Positions 25,984-35,346 of a stretch of DNA of 64,000 nucleotides are shown here, piece after piece. The translations under genes were made by a program, and so were the position numbers. The notes under the pieces are model-generated. The model saw nothing but the letters and a program-made list of their open reading frames with translations. It searched no databases and was not told the DNA's origin. How positions within the stretch are numbered: the first letter of the stretch is position 1; the number at the start of each line of letters is the position of its first letter. The DNA comes from Parvibaculum sp. (lineage in GTDB: Bacteria > Pseudomonadota > Alphaproteobacteria > Parvibaculales > Parvibaculaceae). Location: positions 1,373,701 to 1,437,700 of the forward strand of contig JAEPQD010000001.1 in the NCBI GenBank assembly GCA_017642695.1, in the 5' to 3' direction.

Positions 25984-28716
25984 TCATTCGGCGGGCGAAA
26001 GAGCGCCCGCCGTTTCCGCTTTCGGTCCGCGCCGGAAGAGCGACGGCATGACGTTGATGAGCGACAGCAGCACCGCTGAGGCGTAAGGCACCGACTGGAC
26101 GAGCAGCACGCCGATCCAGAGCCGTGAATGGCTGTCCGCGAAATCCGGGCTCATCAGGAAGGCCGCTGTCAGGCCCCAGAGCAGAACCAGCATCACGCTT
26201 TCTTCCCGCACCTGGATGAAGGCCGCCGCGAGGGGTGGCTTGTCCTCGCATTTCGGCGTGCGGATGAAGGGTTTGCTCGTCGTGATCATGCCGTTGAGCA
26301 TCGCCTTCGCGACGGTATGCGTGAGCCCGAGCGCCGCGACGCCGGCGCCGAGGCTTTCGAGGAAGGTGCAGTCGCGTACGCGCACCGCATAGAGCCAGAG
26401 CGAACGCACGAATTTGAAGACGAAGCTGCCGATGGTCGGAATGAGGAAGGCTGCAACGGGCAGCGATACCATGTGCGGCTGATAGATCGCCCAGGCCGAC
26501 AGCCCGATGCTCGCCACCGTGAAGAGAAGGGCAAGCCCGTCCGCGAACCAGGGTAGCCAGCCGGCGAGGAAATAATAGCGTTGCGCGCCGGAAAGTCCGC
26601 GCTTCGCGCTCGCCCATGGTGCGAGCGCATCCCAGTGATGCTTCACGATCTGCACCGCGCCATAGGCCCAGCGGAAACGCTGCGTGATATAGCCGGAAAG
26701 CGTGTCGGGCGTAAGTCCGCGGCCGAAGGAGTGGTTGACGTAGACGCTGTCATAGCCCGCGCGATAGAGCTTGATGCCCAGTTCCGCATCCTCGCAGATG
26801 CACCATTCCGCCCAGCCGCCGACGCGCTTCAGGGCGCTCTTGCGCACCATGGTCATGGTGCCGTGCTGGATGATCGCGTTGAAGTTGTTCCGCTGCACCA
26901 TGCCGATATGGAAGAAGCCGGCATATTCCCAGTAGGTCATGTTCTTGAACATGCTCTCGTGCCGGTCACGATAATCCTGCGGTGCCTGCACGAAGCCGAC
27001 ATCGGGCTTGTCGAAATAGGGAATGAGCGTCTTCAGCCAGTTCGGCTCGACCTGATAGTCACTGTCGATGACGGCGATGATCTCGGCATCGTCCGCTGTC
27101 TTCTCAAGGCCGAAATTGAGTGCGCCCGCCTTGAAGCCCGGCCAGTTCTCGAGATGGAAGAAGCGGAAGCGCGGCCCCAGTTGCGCGCAGGCGTCGCGCA
27201 CGGGCTGCCAGACTTCGGGATCTACCGTGTTGTTGTCGAGAACGAGAACTTCGTAATTCTCGTAGTTGAGCTTCGAGAGCGCTGTCAGTGTTTCGCGCAC
27301 CATCTCCGGCGGTTCGTTATGGATCGGCACATGGATCGAAACCTTCGCGTTCGGGCTCACTGCCTTTTCGTCAAAGGGCTTGAAGTGCCGCTCGCCCTGC
27401 CGTGTCCAGATCACTTCGACGAACTCGATGGCCTCTGCCAGAAGCACGATGAGCAGCAGCCCCTGTGCGAAGAAGAGGAAGCTCCAGACGGTCGTGCCGA
27501 CCCAGGTGAAATAGAGACCGGTGACCGAAAGCCCTGCCCAGGCGATGGCGGAGCCCGCAATCTGCGTCAGCACCGCGAAGATGACGACGCCTGCGGGCCG
27601 TACATGGCGCTGGCGCAGCATGAAGAGCATTGCGGGCACGAGAGCGAGGCCGGCCGCGAGCGACGCCCAGAAGCGCCATTCTGGTGCTTCCGAAATGCTT
27701 CCGGCCATCGGGAATTTCGGCTGCCGGTCGGCATTGTAGATGCCCCAGAAGGCCCCCGCCGCGCCTTCTTCCGACGCCTTCCATGGCTGGTCGAAAGCTT
27801 CCATCACGTAGTAGGTGAGATCCTCCTCCTTCGCGCGGTTCAGGAACTCGCGCATGAAGGTTGCCTGATTGACGAGCGAAGGAACGGATTCCGTGTTGAG
27901 CTCTTCTTCCGAAAGACCCGGATAGGGGCGGCGCGGAATGATCTTGCCGCGGCTCGGCCAGCCGACTTCGGTAACGACGATGGGTTTGTTCGGATAGGCG
28001 GCGCGCAACTCGTCGAGCCGTTCGAACACGGCGTCGACCGCATAGTCGATTGGAATGCCTTCCCAGTAGGGCAGGATCTGCACGCCGATATAGTCGACGG
28101 CCTTCACGAGTTCGGGGTTGTTGAGCCAGATGTGCGGCGGCTCGGCGGTCGACACCGGCTTCCAGATTTTCTGCTTCGCCCGCTTGATATAGGCAATGAG
28201 GTCGTCGACAGGCAGATCGTTGCGCAGCAGCGCCTCGTTGCCGACCAGCACGCGAACCACATTGCGCCGCGGCGCAAGCGCGGCGAGCGTTTCGAGTTCC
28301 CGTTCGTTGCGCTGAAGGTTCGGGCCGATCCAGGCGCCGACGGCGACCGAGAGATCGTTCTCGGCGGCAAGTTCGGGGATGTGTTCCTGTCCGCGAATGA
28401 CGGTGTAGGTGCGGATTGCCTGCACCGTGCCGGAGAGGAGCTTCATGTCCTCGGCAATCTGCTCGAGCGAGGGATGTTTGTTCTGCGTCGGGTCCTGCCC
28501 CTGCCGGTAGGGGCTGTAGCTGAGGCCGACGATTTCACCCGTCCAGGCTTCCGCGTGATGCGGCTGGTTGAAGGCCGCCCAGACCGCAAGATTCGCCGCG
28601 ATGACGAGCGGCAACACGAGAAAGAGGAAAGCGGCCTGCCGCACGAAGACGGAATGGCGCCAGGAACGGGGATCGGCCGGCTTTTCTTCGGGGGCAGGGT
28701 GGTCGGGATTGTCCAT
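25984..28716 (-). CDS. NdvB-like glucan synthase: GH17 domain fused to a GT2 glycosyltransferase
   Basis: 910-aa membrane protein. After an N-terminal anchor, a GH17 beta-1,3-glucanase-like domain (about residues 45-330) has the two catalytic Glu motifs VGNEALLR and VTEVGWPS. A membrane stretch follows, then a family-2 glycosyltransferase with VIDSDYQVEPNW, CEDAELGIKLYRAGY and QRFRW (the D,D,D,QxxRW signature), and several C-terminal membrane helices. This organisation matches bacterial NdvB-type proteins that make cyclic beta-1,3(1,6)-glucans (P. aeruginosa and Bradyrhizobium). It probably makes and branches or cyclises a periplasmic glucan. The copB gene converges on it within three bases. 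Confidence 0.87.
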   Translation of the reverse strand: MDNPDHPAPEEKPADPRSWRHSVFVRQAAFLFLVLPLVIAANLAVWAAFNQPHHAEAWTGEIVGLSYSPYRQGQDPTQNKHPSLEQIAEDMKLLSGTVQAIRTYTVIRGQEHIPELAAENDLSVAVGAWIGPNLQRNERELETLAALAPRRNVVRVLVGNEALLRNDLPVDDLIAYIKRAKQKIWKPVSTAEPPHIWLNNPELVKAVDYIGVQILPYWEGIPIDYAVDAVFERLDELRAAYPNKPIVVTEVGWPSRGKIIPRRPYPGLSEEELNTESVPSLVNQATFMREFLNRAKEEDLTYYVMEAFDQPWKASEEGAAGAFWGIYNADRQPKFPMAGSISEAPEWRFWASLAAGLALVPAMLFMLRQRHVRPAGVVIFAVLTQIAGSAIAWAGLSVTGLYFTWVGTTVWSFLFFAQGLLLIVLLAEAIEFVEVIWTRQGERHFKPFDEKAVSPNAKVSIHVPIHNEPPEMVRETLTALSKLNYENYEVLVLDNNTVDPEVWQPVRDACAQLGPRFRFFHLENWPGFKAGALNFGLEKTADDAEIIAVIDSDYQVEPNWLKTLIPYFDKPDVGFVQAPQDYRDRHESMFKNMTYWEYAGFFHIGMVQRNNFNAIIQHGTMTMVRKSALKRVGGWAEWCICEDAELGIKLYRAGYDSVYVNHSFGRGLTPDTLSGYITQRFRWAYGAVQIVKHHWDALAPWASAKRGLSGAQRYYFLAGWLPWFADGLALLFTVASIGLSAWAIYQPHMVSLPVAAFLIPTIGSFVFKFVRSLWLYAVRVRDCTFLESLGAGVAALGLTHTVAKAMLNGMITTSKPFIRTPKCEDKPPLAAAFIQVREESVMLVLLWGLTAAFLMSPDFADSHSRLWIGVLLVQSVPYASAVLLSLINVMPSLFRRGPKAETAGALSPAE
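25989..26012 (+). terminator. Intrinsic terminator of the copper operon, inside the convergent gene
   Basis: CGGCGGGCG (25989-25997) pairs perfectly with CGCCCGCCG (26004-26012) over a six-base loop, followed by TTTCC. It sits eight bases past the copB stop but within the last codons of the minus-strand glucan synthase, so the two functions are superimposed. Confidence 0.6.
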
Positions 28717-28800
28717 CTATCGGTCCGCTAGACACAGAAAACTGGGAAAACGGCTCGATACGGTCCCTGTGGGCGGCCCAGCTCCGCCGGTCCCGCACGG

Positions 28801-28825
28801 AAAAGGACCCGGCGAAACCGGGCCC
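28801..28825 (-). terminator. Intrinsic terminator of the downstream-strand amidohydrolase gene
   Basis: Read on the minus strand, GGGCCCGG (28825-28818) and CCGGGTCC (28812-28805) pair around TTTCG, with TTTT directly after (28804-28801). One G-T pair occurs in the stem. It lies 98 bases beyond the stop of the gene at 28923-30674 and ahead of the glucan synthase start. Confidence 0.75.
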
Positions 28826-28922
28826 TTATTGGTCCCGCACCATGACCAAATTAGGGCAGCCTTGTCTATTGCCCGGTTCGGTCGACATGCGGTGGAAACG
28901 CGTCAGTGTGAGTTAGGTTCAA

Positions 28923-30674
28923 TCAATCTGCAGCCGTGGGAATCCGTGCGCCTTCCGGCCGCCGCTGCGCGCCCCGCACGAGCCGCCCGTTCAGCACGCC
29001 CGTCGGTTCGCCGTTGCGGAACGCGACCGCTCCCGAAACGATGCTCGCCGTATAGCCGTCCGTCTTCTGGATAAGCCGCTTTCCGCCCGCCGGCAGGTCG
29101 TTGACGATGTGGGGCGAATAGAGCGTGAGCCTGTCGAAGTCGATCACGTTCACATCGGCCTTCATGCCGGGCGCGAGAATGCCCCGGTCACCCATGCCGA
29201 CCAGCGCAGCGTTGCGGGCGGTGAGCCCGTGGACCAGCCATTCGAGCGGCAGCTTCTTTCCACGCGTCCGGTCGCGGCCCCAATGCGTCATCAGCGTCGT
29301 CGGGAAGCTCGCATCGCAGATGATGCCGCAATGCGCGCCGCCGTCCGAAAGCCCGAAGGCCGTGTTCGGATGGGTGAGCATGGTTTCGACGTCGGCGAGG
29401 CTGCCGCAGTGATAGTTCATCAGCGGGAAATAGATCAGCGCCTTGCCGTCGCGCTCCAGCATCCAGTCGAGAATGACCTCGCGCGGATTCTTGCCCGTCC
29501 GCTCCGCAACCGCTTTCGCGCTCGTCTCCGGCGCAGGCTCGTAGTTCGGCCGCTCGCCGAGCGCGAACATCTTGTGATAGCCGGTGCAGAGCATCTCGAT
29601 GATCTCGCCCGCCGGATAGTCGGGCTCCTCGGCGAGAAGCTTCGCGCGGAACTCCGGGTCCTTCAGCGCCTTCACCTGTTCTTCCAGCGGCGCGCCCCAG
29701 ATCTGGCGGAAGGTCTGGTGCATGATGAAGGGATTGAGCGAGGCGGTGAGCCCGAGCAGCAGCCCCGTTGCGCGCGGCGGCACCTGGCCGCGGATCGGCA
29801 GGCCGTCCGCGTTGGCGGCGGCGATATTGTCGAGCACGCGCTTCCACACGGTCGGCCAGCGGTCGTCCTGCTCGATGGTGATCGACATCGGCCGGCCTGA
29901 AATCTCGACCATGCCGCGCAGCATCGCGAACTCTTCATCCGTCTGCTTGAAGTCGGCGATGAGCTGCAGCACGCCCTTGTTTGCCTTGCCCATGGCGCGC
30001 GCGATGCCATGAAGTTCCATCGCTTCGGCCTTCAAGGTCGGCGTCGAGCCGCCCTTGCTGTCCTTGTGCTTCACCGTGCGCGAGGTGGAGAAACCGAGCG
30101 CGCCCGCTTCGAGCGCCTCCACGACGAGACGGCCCATCTCCGCCGTCTCGGCTTCGCTCGCCGGTTCGAGCGCCGGCGCCCGCTCGCCCATCACATAGGC
30201 GCGCACGGCAGCATGCGGCACCTGCAGGCCGACATCGAGCGCGAGCGGCGAGGCTTCGACCGCATCCATGTATTCGGCGAAGCTTTCCCAGTTCCACTTG
30301 ATGCCTTCGGCAAGCGCCGTGCCCGGAATGTCTTCGACGCCTTCCATGAGGCTCAAGAGCCAGTCGCGCTGTTCCGGCTTGCAGGGCGCGAAGCCGACGC
30401 CGCAATTGCCCATTACGGCGGTGGTGACGCCGTGGAAGGTCGAGGGCTGGAGATAGGGGTCCCAGGTCACCTGCCCGTCGTAATGCGTGTGCACGTCGAC
30501 GAAGCCGGGCGTCACGATCTGCCCCTTCGCGTCGATCTCCTCGCGGCCCGATCCCGAAACCTTGCCGACCGCGACGATGACGCCGCCGTCGATCGCGACA
30601 TCCGCCTCGCGCGGCGCTCCGCCCGTCCCGTCGAAAACGGTCCCGCCTCGGATCACGATATCGTGCTGGCTCAT
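28923..30674 (-). CDS. D-aminoacylase/N-acyl-D-amino-acid deacylase family amidohydrolase
   Basis: 583-aa metal-dependent amidohydrolase. It begins DIVIRGGTVFDGTGG, carries the TIM-barrel metal motif VDVHTHYDGQVTWDPYLQ, the MGNCGVGFAPC block and LSDGGAHCG, and closes with a small beta-domain (MKADVNVIDFDRL). Family members hydrolyse N-acyl-D-amino acids, dihydropyrimidines or related amides; the exact substrate is not readable. It is a paralogue of the gene at 46629-48368. GGGAGG lies upstream of the ATG. It is followed by a terminator. Confidence 0.85.
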   Translation of the reverse strand: MSQHDIVIRGGTVFDGTGGAPREADVAIDGGVIVAVGKVSGSGREEIDAKGQIVTPGFVDVHTHYDGQVTWDPYLQPSTFHGVTTAVMGNCGVGFAPCKPEQRDWLLSLMEGVEDIPGTALAEGIKWNWESFAEYMDAVEASPLALDVGLQVPHAAVRAYVMGERAPALEPASEAETAEMGRLVVEALEAGALGFSTSRTVKHKDSKGGSTPTLKAEAMELHGIARAMGKANKGVLQLIADFKQTDEEFAMLRGMVEISGRPMSITIEQDDRWPTVWKRVLDNIAAANADGLPIRGQVPPRATGLLLGLTASLNPFIMHQTFRQIWGAPLEEQVKALKDPEFRAKLLAEEPDYPAGEIIEMLCTGYHKMFALGERPNYEPAPETSAKAVAERTGKNPREVILDWMLERDGKALIYFPLMNYHCGSLADVETMLTHPNTAFGLSDGGAHCGIICDASFPTTLMTHWGRDRTRGKKLPLEWLVHGLTARNAALVGMGDRGILAPGMKADVNVIDFDRLTLYSPHIVNDLPAGGKRLIQKTDGYTASIVSGAVAFRNGEPTGVLNGRLVRGAQRRPEGARIPTAAD

Positions 30675-30830
30675 TGGGTTTCCCTCCCGGAATGCTCTGA
30701 ATGGCGTTTGAGGAGAGTTTAGCGGAAATCCCCATTCAAGGCGAAGGGCCGCTTTACCTGCAAATTGCCTGTGTTTCTGTATTCACAGCCCTAGATGACC
30801 TCGAAGGAATCAGGATCGTCGGAGTATCCA

Positions 30831-31748
30831 ATGGCTGGAAAGGAAGAACAGGGAAACCTCACCCGCACCCGCCTTGCGCTCGGCATGGCGGTGTTCGGCT
30901 CGGCGACGCCGGTGAGCAAGATCGTGACGGGCGCAATGCCGGTCTTTGTGGGTTCGGCGCTGCGCGTCGGGCTCGGCGCCGTGGTGCTGGCGCCTTTCGC
31001 GTGGAAAGCGCGGGCACAGGTCCGGGAGTTCGAGAGGCGCGACTGGATCACCGTCTGCCTCATCGCGCTTTTCGGCATGTTCGGTTTCTCCGCTCTCATG
31101 CTCTACGGCATGAAGATGATCCCCGGCGTCGTCGGCGCCATCGTCATGAGCACGGCACCCGCCGTCACGGCCGCCGCATCTATGCTCTTTTTCGGCGACA
31201 GCCCCACCTGGCGGAAACTCACCGCCATTGCGTTCGCCGTCGCAGGCGTCCTGCTGCTGCAGCTCGGGCAGGGGAGTGGCGAGGGCTCCGGCTCGGAAAT
31301 GTGGCTTGGCGCGGCGCTCGTCTTCGCCGCCGTCTGCTGCGAAGCCTGCTACACGCTGCTCGGCAAGCGCATGTCGGAACATATCGACCCCGTGCTCGTC
31401 GCTTTCCTCGCGGCGGCCCTGTCGATCCCGCTCTTCCTCCCCTTTGCGATCTGGCAGCTTTCGGGATTCGATGTCGCAAGTGTCGGCGCGGGCGCATGGG
31501 CCGCCGCCATCTGGTACGGCGCGGGCACGCTCTCGCTCGGCACATGGCTCTGGTATTCGGGGCTCGCCAGGGCGGAAGGCGCCGTCGCCGCCGCCTTCAT
31601 GGGCGTCATGCCCGCATCCGCCCTCATCCTCTCCTATGTGCTCCTCGGCGAGGAATTCCGCTGGGTGCACATGGCGGGCTTCGGAACGGTCTTTGCGGGC
31701 GTGCTCCTCGTTTCCTGGGAACACGCCCGCATGGAGAAGGAGGGTTAG
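30831..31748 (+). CDS. EamA/DMT-family transporter
   Basis: 305-aa membrane protein with ten predicted hydrophobic helices in two tandem EamA repeats (residues about 10-145 and 160-295). Typical blocks are the STAPAVTAAASMLFFGDSPTWRK turn of the first repeat and the SYVLLGEEFRWVHMAGFGTVFAGVLLV end of the second. Members export or import metabolites such as amino acids or nucleotides. The ATG at 30831 has GGAG six bases upstream and is preferred to 30795. Its stop overlaps the convergent gene's stop by four bases. Confidence 0.88.
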   Translation: MAGKEEQGNLTRTRLALGMAVFGSATPVSKIVTGAMPVFVGSALRVGLGAVVLAPFAWKARAQVREFERRDWITVCLIALFGMFGFSALMLYGMKMIPGVVGAIVMSTAPAVTAAASMLFFGDSPTWRKLTAIAFAVAGVLLLQLGQGSGEGSGSEMWLGAALVFAAVCCEACYTLLGKRMSEHIDPVLVAFLAAALSIPLFLPFAIWQLSGFDVASVGAGAWAAAIWYGAGTLSLGTWLWYSGLARAEGAVAAAFMGVMPASALILSYVLLGEEFRWVHMAGFGTVFAGVLLVSWEHARMEKEG

Positions 31749-32521
31749 GACGCCTGCTGCTTGCCGCGGCTCTGGATGCCCGCGCGCCGCTCGGCAACCG
31801 CGTCCGGCGTGACGGACTTGTTCGCTGCGTTCGACACCTTGCGCTCGGTCTTGAGTGCATCGCCGAAGGCTTCCGCGAAGCCCTGATCGATCAGGCTCTT
31901 GTAGGCGGGCAGACACTGGGGCACGACAGAAAGCATGTCGTCGGCGAGCTTGCGGGCGACGGGGAGGAGTTCCTCCGCCGTCACCACCCGGTTCACCATG
32001 CCCCAGTCTTCCGCTTGTTGTGCGGAGAGGAAGTTGCCTGTCAGCGAAAGCTCCTTCGCGCGATAGATGCCGATGACGCGGCTGAGCTTCTGGCTGAGGC
32101 CCCAGCCCGGCAGGATGCCGACGCGCGCATGCGTATCGGCGAAGCGCGCATTCTCCGAACAGACGAGCACGTCGCAGGCGAGCGCGAGCTCGAAGCCGCC
32201 GGTGATCGCGACGCCGTTGATCGCGCCGATGACCGGGCCGGAGAAACGGCCGATGGAGGTCACCGGGTCCTTGTCGCCGACCGTGGCGTTGATGCCGCCG
32301 GTGTCGCTGCCGAGTTCCTTCAGGTCGAGCCCGGCGCAGAAGGCCTTGCCCGCGCCGGTCAGGATTGCGACGCGAATGTTCTCGTCCGCTTCCAGGTCCT
32401 CGAAGGTTTCGGCGATGGCGGTGCGCAGCTCGCGCGACAGCGCGTTCATCGCGTTCGGGCGGTTCAGCGTCACGGTCGCGACGGCGCCGGATTTTTCGAC
32501 GAGAATGACGGGCTCGGACAT
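31745..32521 (-). CDS. Enoyl-CoA hydratase/isomerase (crotonase) family protein
   Basis: 258-aa crotonase-fold protein: GAVATVTLNRPNAMNAL start, oxyanion-hole block KAFCAGLDLKELG, and the second IGAINGVAITGGFELALACDVLVCSENARFADTHARVGILPG. The E..E pair of classical enoyl-CoA hydratases is not clearly present in the second block, so hydratase, isomerase or hydrolase activity are all possible. It likely acts in fatty acyl or terpenoid degradation. The ATG at 32521 has a GGAGGA site; the upstream extension is not conserved-looking. Confidence 0.87.
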   Translation of the reverse strand: MSEPVILVEKSGAVATVTLNRPNAMNALSRELRTAIAETFEDLEADENIRVAILTGAGKAFCAGLDLKELGSDTGGINATVGDKDPVTSIGRFSGPVIGAINGVAITGGFELALACDVLVCSENARFADTHARVGILPGWGLSQKLSRVIGIYRAKELSLTGNFLSAQQAEDWGMVNRVVTAEELLPVARKLADDMLSVVPQCLPAYKSLIDQGFAEAFGDALKTERKVSNAANKSVTPDAVAERRAGIQSRGKQQAS

Positions 32522-32582
32522 AGGGGATCCTCCGGATGAATGGCTTTGGCGCAGTTCTATCGGGATCGGCGCAGCCTCGCAA

Positions 32583-33725
32583 TCAGCCGAGCATTTGCGC
32601 AAGGGCGACGCCGACGAAATTCGCCACCGCATAGCCGAGAACGCCGAGCATGACCCCCGGCGTGACAAGCGCGCGCCAGCGCCGCCCGGCCGCCATGGCC
32701 GCGGCCGTCGCCGGTCCGACGGCTACCGCATTCGAGATCACGAGCGCTTCCGCGAGGTCGATCCGGAAGAGCTTCGCGCCCGCCAGCACGAAGACGAGAT
32801 GCACCGCCGCCATGGTGAAGACGAAGAAGAAGATCGGCAGCGCTGTCTCGACCATCAGCACGACATCCGCCGCCGCGCCGATCACGCCGAAGAAGACATA
32901 CATGAAGAACATGCCGAGATCGAAACCGCCATGGAGGCGCGCCATCTGGTGCGGGAAGAGATTGGCGACCAGGAGCGCGGCAATGGTGACGAAGAGCACG
33001 CCGTATTTCGGAATGCCGAAGAGCGCCGCCACCTCGAAGCCCGCGAAGCAGCAGGCGGCGGAAAGGAACAACAGCAGCGCGAGCGCGCCCATGTCGAGCG
33101 GATGCTTTTCTTCCTCCACTTCATGCGCGTGGTCTTCCTCTTCCGCCTCGATGATCTTGGAAGGAATCAGGCGGAGAAGGAGCTTCCATCCCGGCAATAT
33201 GAGCAGCAGCGCGATGAAGAAGGTCGCCATCACATTGTCGGCGGCCGCGGTCGCGGCGGTCAGCGCGCCGTTCTCGCTGAGCCCCGTGGCCTGGCTCACC
33301 GCCGCGAAGTTCATCGAGCCGCCGATCCAGCTTGCGCCGAGCGCGCCCGCGACGAGGTGGCCGTCCGGTCCCATATCGATCAGCGCAAAGCCCACCAGAA
33401 CGCCCGCGATCGTGCCGATGACCGCGATCACGAAGGCGATCAGCATCATGCCGCTTTCCGGCAGGATCTTCTTCAGGTCCGCCTTGAAGAGCAGCAGCGG
33501 AATGGCGAGCGGCACCGCATAGCCCCACACCATGTCGTGAAAGTCCGACGCAAACGGCACGACCCGGAGGTTGGCGAGAAGCGTACCCGCGAGAATGGTC
33601 AGGATGACGCCGGAAATCCACTGGCCGAGCCGTGTCCGCTCCGACCAGAAGCCGAAGGCCGCGAGCCCGAGAAAGGCGAACAGAAGACCGAAGCTGTTGT
33701 CGGCGGAAATGAGCGGCAGCGTCAT
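32583..33725 (-). CDS. DUF819-family integral membrane protein
   Basis: 380-aa polytopic protein with about ten to eleven hydrophobic helices and the DUF819 blocks WGYAVPLAIPLLLFKADL, GASWIGGSMNFAAVSQATGLSENG and ISNAVAVGPATAAAMAAGRRW. A His/Glu-rich cytoplasmic loop (EAEEEDHAHEVEEEKHP) lies mid-protein. Family function is uncharacterised; some are suggested transporters. The ATG at 33725 begins the mature sequence. Confidence 0.85.
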   Translation of the reverse strand: MTLPLISADNSFGLLFAFLGLAAFGFWSERTRLGQWISGVILTILAGTLLANLRVVPFASDFHDMVWGYAVPLAIPLLLFKADLKKILPESGMMLIAFVIAVIGTIAGVLVGFALIDMGPDGHLVAGALGASWIGGSMNFAAVSQATGLSENGALTAATAAADNVMATFFIALLLILPGWKLLLRLIPSKIIEAEEEDHAHEVEEEKHPLDMGALALLLFLSAACCFAGFEVAALFGIPKYGVLFVTIAALLVANLFPHQMARLHGGFDLGMFFMYVFFGVIGAAADVVLMVETALPIFFFVFTMAAVHLVFVLAGAKLFRIDLAEALVISNAVAVGPATAAAMAAGRRWRALVTPGVMLGVLGYAVANFVGVALAQMLG

Positions 33726-33888
33726 GGCTTTTCTTCTTCTGCATCGTGAGTCGGCGGTTCCGCCCATCATGCGAAGGGCGAAGGCAAAGACAAGCGCAAA
33801 CGGGTTATGGAACGGATGTCGGAACGGTGCGCGCGCCCATGCGTTTTCTTTTCACACTCATATCGAGCGGAAGAGAAGGAGGACCGTC

Positions 33889-34128
33889 ATGGCCGATCCG
33901 AAGAAGAAGCCGGAAAACGAAGGCGAGGGCAGCCGCTCTGCGGCGCGCGCCTACAACAAGGACCAGCAGGAATTCGTCAGGGAAGGCCAGGTCGGCGAGG
34001 CGGCGCTTGCCGCGCGCCGTGCCGTGGAAGAGCAGGGCGGCGACCTCGAGAAGGCCGAAAAGGAAGGCAAGCGCCACGCCGCAGAGCACGACCCGGAGGA
34101 AACCCGCGACTACAGCAAGCCGGACTGA
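33889..34128 (+). CDS. Small hydrophilic, probably disordered protein
   Basis: 79-aa highly charged protein (Lys, Glu, Asp, Arg) with no hydrophobic segment. It follows an optimal AGGAGG site at 33878-33883. The SRSAARAYNKDQQEFV block and GKRHAAEHDPE region resemble small stress-associated hydrophilic proteins common in Hyphomicrobiales; the role is unproven. The stop is two bases from that of the next convergent gene. Confidence 0.75.
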   Translation: MADPKKKPENEGEGSRSAARAYNKDQQEFVREGQVGEAALAARRAVEEQGGDLEKAEKEGKRHAAEHDPEETRDYSKPD

Positions 34129-34130
34129 GC

Positions 34131-35198
34131 CTACATCGCGAAGTTGACGGAGATGGAACCGAACTGATCGGGTTTCGGCTGTCCTTCGTATTCCCGGCTG
34201 CGGAAGACATGCGTGAAGGACACGCGCGCATCCCACAGCACGAACACGGCGCCGAGTTTCGCGTCATAGACGAAGGAGCGCTTGTCGATGCTCGGGCTGT
34301 CGCGGAACGTGTTGCCGTCGAGGAAGATGTCGCGACCGACGGCGCGGCCTTCGACACCTGCGAACAGGTAGCAGTTGCAGCCCTCGGCCTGCGGCTCGAA
34401 CCATTCGGAGCCGCCGACACCCGGATAGATGCGCGTCGGCCCGAAATCGTCCGGCAGCGAGAAGCCGAGACGGAAGGTGCCGCCGAGCCCTGCATAGGTC
34501 TGCACATTGCCGAGTGACAGGATCGTGTAGGGAATGAAATCGGTCTGCAGGCCGAGCACAGCCGGTGTATCGAAGGTTGAGCTGCGCCACGCGCGCTCGA
34601 AACTCAGATTGACGCCGACCTCGTTCTTGATCTGGTTGTCCCATCCGTTCGCTTCGTCGGCGCCGATGAGATCGTGCCACTCGTTCTGCACGAATTCGCC
34701 CTGCGCGGCCGGGCCGACAACGCCGAGATCGAGCTTCCACTGATCCTGCCATGCTTCGCCCGTGATCGTGCTCGAACGTACGCTCTGCAACGAGAACGTC
34801 ATGTGGAGCCAGGCGGCATAGGGCCGGTCGTTCGGCTGGTAGGCAGCGATGGTCGTGTCTTCCGGCGTGAAGATCGCATGGCCGAGCGCGACGCCGATGC
34901 GGTGACTCTTGCGGTCGAAGTTTCCCGTCGGGAAGAGCAGCGAGTAGAAGGGCGGCGAGGAGAAATCCGTCAGCCACTCCGGCAGGCCCGTCTGCGGGCG
35001 CGAGAGCCACGCGGCCTGCAGCCCGTTCGTGTAGTGGCGGTCTGTATTGGTAACGTTCGCAAACAGATCGTTCTCGACCTGAAAGGTCAGAAACTCGCGG
35101 TCACCGCCCGCATCGGCTTGCGCCAGGGCCTTCCCGGCAGAGAGACAGGCAACCAGAAGACCGAAGAAGACAGCCTTTCCGGCTCTCGAAACGCTCAT
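34131..35198 (-). CDS. LpxR-family outer-membrane lipid A deacylase-like protein
   Basis: 355-aa outer-membrane protein with a signal peptide (MSVSRAGKAVFFGLLVACLSAGKALAQ). Its FQVENDLFANVTNTDRHYTNGL start matches LpxR/DUF2219, where the Asn-Asp and His residues are at the active site. LpxR is a calcium-dependent 3'-O-deacylase of lipid A, but many family members are uncharacterised. A 12-stranded barrel is expected. The ATG at 35198 is preferred; an upstream GTG at 35222 in frame would add eight residues. Confidence 0.85.
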   Translation of the reverse strand: MSVSRAGKAVFFGLLVACLSAGKALAQADAGGDREFLTFQVENDLFANVTNTDRHYTNGLQAAWLSRPQTGLPEWLTDFSSPPFYSLLFPTGNFDRKSHRIGVALGHAIFTPEDTTIAAYQPNDRPYAAWLHMTFSLQSVRSSTITGEAWQDQWKLDLGVVGPAAQGEFVQNEWHDLIGADEANGWDNQIKNEVGVNLSFERAWRSSTFDTPAVLGLQTDFIPYTILSLGNVQTYAGLGGTFRLGFSLPDDFGPTRIYPGVGGSEWFEPQAEGCNCYLFAGVEGRAVGRDIFLDGNTFRDSPSIDKRSFVYDAKLGAVFVLWDARVSFTHVFRSREYEGQPKPDQFGSISVNFAM

Positions 35199-35346
35199 AA
35201 GCGGGAAATCCCCCAGAAACACGGATAAACGCTACGCGAACCAGCTTGACGCTGGGGCGCGCGGGCCTGTCCAATACCGTGAGTGATACTGCTCAACAAA
35301 AAAGGCGCCAGCAAGGCGTCGGAACAAGAATGGCGGGGAGGATAGG

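Noticed and set aside
26581-28731. A 716-codon plus-strand frame opposite the glucan synthase
   Set aside because: Antisense shadow; the minus-strand frame has catalytic motifs and membrane helices.
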